Source of the DNA: Flavobacterium johnsoniae UW101
Lineage (GTDB): Bacteria; Bacteroidota; Bacteroidia; Flavobacteriales; Flavobacteriaceae
DNA length: 64,000 nt
Assembly (NCBI RefSeq): GCF_000016645.1
Contig: NC_009441.1
Span: 5,704,001-5,768,000 of the forward strand
Direction: 5' to 3'
This document shows, piece after piece, positions 58,629 to 64,000 of the stretch. Numbering within the stretch: position 1 is the stretch's first letter; every line of letters starts with the position of its first letter. The position numbers were made by a program, and so were the translations under genes. The notes beneath the pieces are model-generated. The model made no database searches, was not told where the DNA came from, and saw only the letters and a program-made list of their open reading frames with translations.

Positions 58629-59108
58629 TTACAAGCTTTCGTCTAACCATGCATTCATCATCCAAATGGTTTTTTCCTGCTCTGCAATAAAGTCACTCAT
58701 CATAGAATTCGTACCTTCATCGTTAATTTCATCAGATTTTTTCAAAATTTCTCTTTCAATTTTTAATAAATCCGATAATGAATTTACAATTAAGTGAACC
58801 GCTTTTTCGTCATTTGAGATATTCTTTCCAACTGTTAATTTGTTGTTTTTAATATAATCTTCAAAAGTATGTAATGGAGTGCCGCCAATTGTCAAAACTC
58901 TCTCGGCAATCATATCAATTTTTAATTGTGAATCTGTATATAATTCTTCAAATTTTACATGAAGATCAAAGAAACGTTTACCACGAATATTCCAATGAAT
59001 TCCTCTTAAATTTTGATAGTAAACTTGAAAATTTGATAATAACACATTTAATTCTTCTACTAACAATTCTGACTCTTTTACAGGTAATCCTAAAATATTT
59101 GTTTTCAT
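58629..59108 (-). CDS. dps: Dps-family ferritin-like DNA-protection protein
   Basis: 159 residues. The ferroxidase-site motifs of Dps are present: HWNIRGKRFFDLHVKFEELY (His and Asp/Glu ligands), DMIAERVLTIGG, and the C-terminal DFIAEQEKTIWMMNAWL. It oxidises ferrous iron with hydrogen peroxide, stores iron and can protect DNA. It is divergent from oxyR, whose product activates dps under peroxide stress in related bacteria. Confidence 0.94.
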   Translation of the reverse strand: MKTNILGLPVKESELLVEELNVLLSNFQVYYQNLRGIHWNIRGKRFFDLHVKFEELYTDSQLKIDMIAERVLTIGGTPLHTFEDYIKNNKLTVGKNISNDEKAVHLIVNSLSDLLKIEREILKKSDEINDEGTNSMMSDFIAEQEKTIWMMNAWLDESL

Positions 59109-59137
59109 AATCTTGTATTTTAATAACTAAGTTACTA

Positions 59138-59145
59138 CAAATTTA
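59138..59145 (-). promoter_or_regulatory. -7 box of dps
   Basis: A perfect TAAATTTG on the minus strand, start predicted near 59134. No TTG lies at the -33 position, as expected for a promoter that needs an activator such as OxyR. Confidence 0.6.
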
Positions 59146-59189
59146 AAGCAACTTGATTAAAAAAATTATAAAAAAAAATTATATTTACC

Positions 59190-59197
59190 TATTTTTG
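59190..59197 (+). promoter_or_regulatory. -7 box of oxyR
   Basis: A perfect TATTTTTG, 20 nt before the ATG at 59218. Confidence 0.55.
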
Positions 59198-59217
59198 CAT
59201 CAAAAATTACTATCAAA

Positions 59218-60159
59218 ATGACGATAACTCAATTACAATATGTATTAGCTGTTGCAGAGCATAAAAACTTTACACTTGCCGCCGAAAAGTGTTTCGTAAC
59301 ACAGCCAACATTAAGTATGCAGATTCAAAAAATTGAAGAAGAACTTAATATTTTAATTTTCGACAGAAGCAAAAAACCAATTCAGCTTACAGACATTGGA
59401 CAAAAAATTGTAAATCAGGCTAAAAATATTGTAAACGAAGCTGACCGAATCAAAGATATTGTAGAACAGCAGAAAGGTTTTATTGGCGGAGAATTTCGAT
59501 TAGGAATTATACCTACTATTATGCCAACCCTTTTACCAATGTTTTTAAATAATTTTATTAAAAAATATCCAAAAGTTAAGCTTTTAATTGAAGAGCTTAA
59601 TACAGATGAAATTATAGTAAAATTAAAAAACGGTCATCTGGACGCTGCCATTGCCGCCACGCCTCTTGAAGATGAAAAGATAAAAGAAATTGTTTTGTAT
59701 TTTGAGCCTTTTGTGGCTTATATTCCGGAACATCATCATAGTTTTCAAAAAGAAGAAATTGAAGTTGCCGATTTAAACATTAATGAAATCCTGCTTTTAC
59801 AAGACGGACATTGTTTTAGAGACGGAATTTTAAATTTATGCAAAAACGGCACTGATGTCGACCAAAACAATTTTCAGATTCAAAGCGGCAGTTTTGAAAC
59901 TTTAATAAAATTAGCCGATGAAGGTTTGGGCACAACGTTACTTCCGTACTTGCACACCTTAGACTTAAAAGAATCCGATAAACTAAAACTACGAAACTTT
60001 AAAGAACCAAAACCTGCCCGAGAGGTAAGTTTAATTTACCCAAAGAGCGAATTAAAAATGCAGATCATTGATGCCATTCGATCTACAATTGCCGGTGTTG
60101 TAAAAGGCGCTATTGTTTTTCAAAATGTGCAGATCATCAGCCCGCTGCAAAAAAAGTAA
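59218..60159 (+). CDS. oxyR: Hydrogen-peroxide-sensing regulator OxyR
   Basis: 313 residues, LysR type: N-terminal HTH (TITQLQYVLAVAEHKNFTLAAEKC) and a periplasmic-binding-protein-like sensor domain. Cys199 and Cys208, within LLLQDGHCFRDGILNLCKN, occupy exactly the positions of the redox pair of E. coli OxyR. Disulfide formation by peroxide activates it. It is divergent from dps with a 109-bp shared control region. Confidence 0.94.
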   Translation: MTITQLQYVLAVAEHKNFTLAAEKCFVTQPTLSMQIQKIEEELNILIFDRSKKPIQLTDIGQKIVNQAKNIVNEADRIKDIVEQQKGFIGGEFRLGIIPTIMPTLLPMFLNNFIKKYPKVKLLIEELNTDEIIVKLKNGHLDAAIAATPLEDEKIKEIVLYFEPFVAYIPEHHHSFQKEEIEVADLNINEILLLQDGHCFRDGILNLCKNGTDVDQNNFQIQSGSFETLIKLADEGLGTTLLPYLHTLDLKESDKLKLRNFKEPKPAREVSLIYPKSELKMQIIDAIRSTIAGVVKGAIVFQNVQIISPLQKK

Positions 60160-60167
60160 TCATAAAA

Positions 60168-60194
60168 AAAGGAGCCAGTTTGGCTCCTTTTTCT
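60168..60194. terminator. Terminator of oxyR (bidirectional)
   Basis: A 10-bp perfect stem AAAGGAGCCA/TGGCTCCTTT (60168-60177, 60181-60190) with a 3-nt loop, A and T runs on either side. Confidence 0.9.
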
Positions 60195-60195
60195 T

Positions 60196-60393
60196 TTATA
60201 CTTTAATTAGCTGTAGACTTGGTTTTAATTCTGGTTTTTCGATTACAAAACTTAATAACCATTCTTGTAATTGTTCCATTTCGTAAGGTAACAGTGTTTT
60301 GATAGCTTTTTCTAACTCTTTGCAGAAAAGTACCGGATCGAAACTTACTCTTTCAAGTATTGATTTTGTGTAATCAAACATCATTTTTGACAT
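60196..60393 (-). CDS. Small conserved protein
   Basis: 65 residues from the ATG at 60393, beginning MSKMMFDYTKSILERVSFDP, followed by LFCKELEKAIKTLLPYEMEQLQEWL. It is helical, acidic and cytoplasmic. I recall it as a widely conserved small flavobacterial protein without known function. Upstream in-frame codons to 60459 are possible but unlikely to be used. It shares the oxyR terminator region. Confidence 0.7.
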   Translation of the reverse strand: MSKMMFDYTKSILERVSFDPVLFCKELEKAIKTLLPYEMEQLQEWLLSFVIEKPELKPSLQLIKV

Positions 60394-60559
60394 AATAAAA
60401 TAAGATTTTTGGGGGTTATCTATATTTTTAAACTCGCAACAAATGTAAACAAATAACATTCACAGATACTATTTTTAACTTATTTTTTTAAAAATTTTAG
60501 CAGCGAATACGTTTTCTTAATGCGTTTAAATCAATATAGAACTATTCTAAATAACTCAC

Positions 60560-61225
60560 TTAAACCTTTTTAAAGGCTCTAAACATTTCTCGTTTTCCCG
60601 GAGGCCCTGCCAATTTTTCGACCGTAAATCCAACAGAAATCATACTTCTTTTAACAACTCCACGAGCTGCATAAGTAACGAGAACTCCATTTGGCTTTAA
60701 ACTATTGTACATTTTTTGAAAAATTTCAGTACTCCAAAGCTCCGGCTGAACCCGATATCCAAAGGCGTCAAAGTAAATCAAATCAAAAATTTCTAAATCG
60801 TTTATTTCATCAAAAAATTGTTTCCTTTTGGTTAACGAGAAACGGCTGCTAATTTCTATTTTTTTACCCCATTCAGATTTATGCATTTCTTCAAAAATGT
60901 TACGAAATTCCAATGCTTCGAGTTCTTCGACATAATTCATTGCTAAAACTTCTTCTGCATTTACCGGATATCCCTCTACTCCAACATAGTCAATTTTTTG
61001 ATCTTTATTTTCAGACTCCAAAAAAGTAATAAAAGCATTTAGACCAGTCCCAAAACCAATTTCCATTATAGTTACCGGATTATTCTCAAATAAAGAAAGT
61101 CCATTCATTATAAATACGTGTTTTGCTTCCTGTATTGCACCATGTTTAGAGTGATAACTTTCATTCCACTCTTCCAAATGAATTGTCGTTGAACCATCTA
61201 GCGTTTTAATTATTTCCCTTTTCAC
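60560..61225 (-). CDS. mnmD: tRNA (5-methylaminomethyl-2-thiouridine)(34) methyltransferase MnmD
   Basis: 221 residues. The SAM-binding motif MEIGFGTGLNAF is preceded by the family's GAIQEAKHVFIMNGL and followed by FDLIYFDAFGYRVQPELWS. It corresponds to the N-terminal methyltransferase half of bifunctional MnmC, without the FAD domain, the usual form in Bacteroidota. It completes the wobble uridine modification of tRNA-Lys, -Glu and -Gln. The start is a GTG (61225); no nearer ATG fits the conserved N-terminus. Confidence 0.9.
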   Translation of the reverse strand: MKREIIKTLDGSTTIHLEEWNESYHSKHGAIQEAKHVFIMNGLSLFENNPVTIMEIGFGTGLNAFITFLESENKDQKIDYVGVEGYPVNAEEVLAMNYVEELEALEFRNIFEEMHKSEWGKKIEISSRFSLTKRKQFFDEINDLEIFDLIYFDAFGYRVQPELWSTEIFQKMYNSLKPNGVLVTYAARGVVKRSMISVGFTVEKLAGPPGKREMFRAFKKV

Positions 61226-61441
61226 AATTTTCGAATTTTACAATGGTGTTTTATTGATTTTGAGTTTATTTTATCAGTCAAAATTAATTAAAACAAATGC
61301 GTAAAGCCTTAAAAAACGACAGTTTTTTCATAAATTCTTTATAAAACTTCGCTAAAATTTTAGGTTTATTGTAAGATAAATAAATCTCAGTCAAATGCAG
61401 GAATTAATGCAGTTTTACCAAGTAAATTATATATTTTTCCG

Positions 61442-61449
61442 TAATTTTG
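61442..61449 (+). promoter_or_regulatory. -7 box of ilvE
   Basis: A perfect TAATTTTG. It predicts a leader of about 83 nt before the ATG at 61536. Apart from this box and the hairpin at 61464-61508, the 310-nt gap from 61226 shows nothing else. Confidence 0.55.
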
Positions 61450-61463
61450 CATTCAGTAAAACC

Positions 61464-61508
61464 TATTCTTCATCAGATCATTACGTTAGATTTTCATCTG
61501 AAAGAATA
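61464..61508 (+). promoter_or_regulatory. Hairpin in the ilvE 5' leader
   Basis: A 13-bp stem with a 2-nt bulge: TATTCTT-(CA)-TCAGAT (61464-61478) pairs with ATCTGA-AAGAATA (61496-61508). The loop is 17 nt. There is no following U run, so it is not a simple terminator. It could be an mRNA-stability or translation-control element. Confidence 0.5.
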
Positions 61509-61535
61509 CAAAATAGATAAAAACTTTACATAATT

Positions 61536-62606
61536 ATGAGTACAACTCAAACAAGCAAAATTGAAATCAGAAAAGCTGAATCGTCTAAGATAAGCTCTGT
61601 AGACTTTGAAAACTTAAGCTTTGGTGCTGTATTTACAGACCATTTATTTGAATGTGATTACAAAAACGGACAATGGCAGACTCCGGTCATTAAGCCTTAT
61701 GCTCCTATTTTAATGGATCCTTCTTCTAAAGTCTTTCATTATGGTCAAGCAATTTTTGAGGGAATGAAAGCTTATAAAGATGAAAATAATGATGTTTGGT
61801 TGTTTAGACCTGATGAAAACTACAAACGTTTTAACAATTCTGCTGTTCGTATGGCAATGCCAGAAGTTCCGGAAGATATTTTCATGGACGGTTTAAATGA
61901 ATTATTAAAAATTGACCAAGAATGGATTCAGAGAGGAAACGGAGCAAGTATGTATATCCGTCCTTTTATGATTGCTACAGGACCTGGAGTAATTGCTAAT
62001 CCTTCTGACGAATATAAGTTCATGATTTTACTTTCTCCTGCAAAAGCATATTACGGAGGCGAAGTAAAAGTTATTATTGCTGAGCATTACAGCCGCGCTG
62101 CAAATGGCGGAATTGGTGCTGCAAAAGCTGCAGGAAACTATGCTGCACAGTTTTACCCAACTAATTTAGCAAACAAAGATGGTTTCCAGCAAGTTATCTG
62201 GACTGACGATGCAACTCATACAAAGTTAGAAGAAGCTGGAACAATGAATGTTTTCTTCAGAATTAACGATACTTTATTAACTGCGCCGACAAGCGAAAGA
62301 ATTTTAGATGGTGTTACCAGAAAAAGTTTAATTGCTATGGCAGAAAAAGAAGGATTAAATGTTGAAGTTCGCCCTGTAATTGTTTCAGAATTAGTAGAAG
62401 CTGCTAAAAACGGATCTTTAAAAGAAATTTTCGGAGCTGGTACTGCCGCTGTTATCAGCGTTATTAAAGGCTTCTCATACAAAGATGAGTATTTTGAATT
62501 AACTCCAATCGAGAATTCATATGCTTCATTCTTAAAAGAAAAATTAACAAGTCTTCAAAACAAACTTTCTGAAGATACTTACGGATGGACAGTTAAAGTT
62601 CAATAA
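61536..62606 (+). CDS. ilvE: Branched-chain amino-acid aminotransferase
   Basis: 356 residues, fold-type IV PLP enzyme of the eukaryotic-like BCAT2 branch: FHYGQAIFEGMKAY, RMAMPEVPEDIF and the PLP-binding Lys197 in GGIGAAKAAGNYAAQ, then EEAGTMNVFF and GVTRKSLI. It transfers amino groups between 2-oxoglutarate and leucine, isoleucine or valine, in synthesis or degradation. It is monocistronic, with a structured leader and a strong palindromic terminator. Confidence 0.95.
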   Translation: MSTTQTSKIEIRKAESSKISSVDFENLSFGAVFTDHLFECDYKNGQWQTPVIKPYAPILMDPSSKVFHYGQAIFEGMKAYKDENNDVWLFRPDENYKRFNNSAVRMAMPEVPEDIFMDGLNELLKIDQEWIQRGNGASMYIRPFMIATGPGVIANPSDEYKFMILLSPAKAYYGGEVKVIIAEHYSRAANGGIGAAKAAGNYAAQFYPTNLANKDGFQQVIWTDDATHTKLEEAGTMNVFFRINDTLLTAPTSERILDGVTRKSLIAMAEKEGLNVEVRPVIVSELVEAAKNGSLKEIFGAGTAAVISVIKGFSYKDEYFELTPIENSYASFLKEKLTSLQNKLSEDTYGWTVKVQ

Positions 62607-62627
62607 TCCATAATTAGTTTAAAATAT

Positions 62628-62661
62628 AAACCCGACAGATTTTAAAAAATTTGTCGGGTTT
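62628..62661. terminator. Terminator of ilvE, copy of the CCCGACAGG-type palindrome
   Basis: A 15-bp stem with one G-U pair (62628-62642 with 62647-62661, core AAACCCGACA/TGTCGGGTTT), T-rich after it. It closely resembles the palindromes at 36604-36636 and 36977-37009. It overlaps the stop codon of the leftward immunity-like gene. Confidence 0.82.
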
Positions 62662-63025
62662 ATTTTTCTTTATAATTATCATATTCCCAATCAAAATATT
62701 TTTTAAGTTTCTCTACGCACAAAGACCAGCTATCATCTTGGCATGATGCAATTATTTCTTCCAAAGAATTCCAAATTTGACCGAAGTCGTATCTTTCAAC
62801 TATTAGCAATGGTCGACGTGTAGCTATTATTCCCTTTTCTCTAAGCAAAAGCTGAAATCCCTGAGGAGTAACTAAATTGAATGTAAACCCATCACTTCCT
62901 TTTTTATTTTTTATACCAATTTCTAAATTAATCAGCTCTGAGACAACTTCCTCATTTTCTGGCTGCCATTTACGTAAATTTATAAAACCACCTACACAAG
63001 CTGAATAAAGTGCTAATTTTATCAT
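62660..63025 (-). CDS. Imm8-like immunity protein, orphan
   Basis: 121 residues. The C-terminal part, LLIVERYDFGQIWNSLEEII...KLKKYFDWEYDNY, fits the Imm8 type of polymorphic-toxin immunity proteins, which end in a similar F/YxWEYExY motif. No toxin gene is next to it. It starts 3 nt after the stop of the 125-aa gene, so both are cotranscribed. Orphan immunity genes protect against toxins from neighbouring strains (inference). Confidence 0.65.
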   Translation of the reverse strand: MIKLALYSACVGGFINLRKWQPENEEVVSELINLEIGIKNKKGSDGFTFNLVTPQGFQLLLREKGIIATRRPLLIVERYDFGQIWNSLEEIIASCQDDSWSLCVEKLKKYFDWEYDNYKEK

Positions 63026-63028
63026 ATA

Positions 63029-63406
63029 TTATATATTTTCATTTAGATATTGCAACGGAATTGGAGAATAAACTAGGGTATCACCGTCCTCATCCCTTTT
63101 CAATATAACACAAAATGCAACTCCATTTGTATGATCCCCTTTAGGTATAGGAAAAACCATTGGAAGGCAACGTAGATTTTCATCCCCATGAAATTCTTTT
63201 TTAAAATGTTTTTTAGCCTTCGCAACAGTTTTATCTATCAAAGAAAAAGTTTCCGATAAATCTCCTGCAATATGATGATTATACTCTTCATTCTGATAAT
63301 ATTTTTCCTTTAATTTTTCCTTATATTCATCTACAGTCAAAAAACAAAATTCCCAATCCAAAGGAAAAAGACCATAACCAAGGTTATATACGTATAATTT
63401 ACTCAT
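63029..63406 (-). CDS. Hypothetical protein paired with the immunity-like gene
   Basis: 125 residues, no signal peptide. It is acidic and aromatic-rich (YVYNLGYGLFPLDWEFCFLTVDEYKEKL, FPIPKGDHTNGVAFCVILKRDEDGD). I do not recognise the family. The tight 3-nt spacing to the Imm8-like gene and similar size and composition suggest a second immunity-type protein. Confidence 0.55.
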   Translation of the reverse strand: MSKLYVYNLGYGLFPLDWEFCFLTVDEYKEKLKEKYYQNEEYNHHIAGDLSETFSLIDKTVAKAKKHFKKEFHGDENLRCLPMVFPIPKGDHTNGVAFCVILKRDEDGDTLVYSPIPLQYLNENI

Positions 63407-63661
63407 CGAATCAATTTTAACAAAAAGCTATTTTTTATAGGACTAAAAAACCATTTAATCCTTCCTAATTGGCATAGCTAAAAATCTTTAAAATAAGAGA
63501 TTAATCCTACAAATATATAACTTAAATAACAAACTACTTCGAGTAATATCAATTTTGTACTTATCATTATATAGAATCACTATTATAAAATTCTATATCA
63601 TTAAATAAAAAGCCCTTAATAAATTACATCATTAAGGGTCTTATTTTTACGAAATACTAAA
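63407..63661. other. Intergenic region
   Basis: A/T-rich. It contains the terminator of the following leftward gene (63613-63638) and presumably the promoter of the 125-aa gene. No gene is seen. Confidence 0.5.
63608..63638 (-). terminator. Terminator of the NTP-pyrophosphohydrolase gene
   Basis: An 8-bp stem CCCTTAAT/ATTAAGGG (63613-63620, 63631-63638) with a 10-nt loop. On the minus strand it is followed by CUUUUUAUUU. Confidence 0.75.
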
Positions 63662-64000
63662 TTACAACAACTTCGAAAAATCCGGTTTAAAATAATTCGG
63701 TCCTTTCATTACTTTTCCGTCTTCACGATAAATAGGCTGTCCGTCCTCACCTAATTTACTCATATTACTGCGTTGGATTTCATCAAATACAGCTTCAATT
63801 TTATCCTGTAAGCCATGTTCAATGATAGTACCGCATAAAATGTACATCATATCTCCAAGAGCATCAGCAATTTCAACTAAATCATTATTTTTAACCGCTT
63901 CCAGATATTCTTCGTTTTCTTCTTTCATTAAATTATAACGAAGCAGTTTTTTAGTTTCTCCCAAATCAGCAATTGGAGTCTGGCTGTGGCCTATTTTAAA
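63662..64000 (-). CDS. Nucleoside-triphosphate pyrophosphohydrolase-like protein (5' end missing)
   Basis: The frame is open to the last base of the window, reading FKIGHSQTPIADLGETKKL and onward, so the start lies outside. All-alpha NTP-PPase features are visible: LMKEENEEYLEA, the metal-binding EIADALGDMMYILCGT and NMSKLGEDG. The end VMKGPNYFKPD matches the family's usual KGxxY..P close. It probably hydrolyses non-canonical nucleotides or a related triphosphate. Confidence 0.85.
   Translation of the reverse strand, partial: FKIGHSQTPIADLGETKKLLRYNLMKEENEEYLEAVKNNDLVEIADALGDMMYILCGTIIEHGLQDKIEAVFDEIQRSNMSKLGEDGQPIYREDGKVMKGPNYFKPDFSKLL

Overview
The window is chromosomal DNA of a low-GC member of the Bacteroidota, very probably a Flavobacterium. 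The evidence is direct: promoters follow the phylum's TTG / TAnnTTTG pattern, genes lack Shine-Dalgarno sites, and there are type IX secretion tail domains, a SprB-like gliding adhesin beside a PorP/SprF-like protein, and SusC/TonB-style outer-membrane proteins. Most of the sequence is core metabolism, broken by a few accessory islands.

Layout. 1-11.2 kb: the end of a secreted endonuclease, purL, a TonB-dependent-receptor-like protein and a fatty-acyl-CoA ligase. 11.3-15.3 kb: a secreted cysteine-rich protein, an exonuclease and a region of very small genes with their own promoters and terminators. 15.3-19.7 kb: a SWIM/WGR gene pair. 20-24.3 kb: a two-component system (response regulator, unknown protein, multi-pass membrane protein, histidine kinase) facing a secreted beta-barrel-like protein. 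24.3-30.1 kb: an XRE regulator, a TrlF-like PHP/ATPase defence candidate, TatD and small accessory genes. 30.1-35.6 kb: an RNA-repair island. 35.6-42.6 kb: repeat arrays, an HD-domain protein and the SprB/SprF-like pair. 42.9-50.7 kb: a WYL regulator and a marR-fadB-fadA-acyl-CoA dehydrogenase operon. 50.9-64 kb: chitinase, small secreted proteins, Cu/Zn SOD, SulP plus carbonic anhydrase, divergent dps/oxyR, mnmD, ilvE, two orphan immunity-like genes and the start of an NTP pyrophosphohydrolase.

The most unusual region is 30.1-35.6 kb, read leftward. It carries a tRNA gene with a 45-nt insert in its anticodon stem. Removing the insert leaves a canonical 73-nt tRNA-Lys(UUU). Five copies of GGTCAA-N7-TTACTTC lie in and around this tRNA, next to a second tRNA-like piece. 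Downstream are a RING/TerD-like protein, a protein with a HEPN RNase motif, the RNA ligase RtcB and another tRNA-like element. Several of these units share a promoter with an unusual dyad (TACGCAA-N5-TTGCGTA) exactly 10 nt upstream of the -7 box. I infer a co-regulated tRNA damage/repair or splicing system. Its function is not proven by the sequence.

A second regulatory discovery is a 24-nt element, identical in three promoters. It precedes the response-regulator operon, the divergent beta-barrel gene and the distant cysteine-rich secreted protein, and abuts the -33 TTG each time. It probably defines the regulon of this two-component system.
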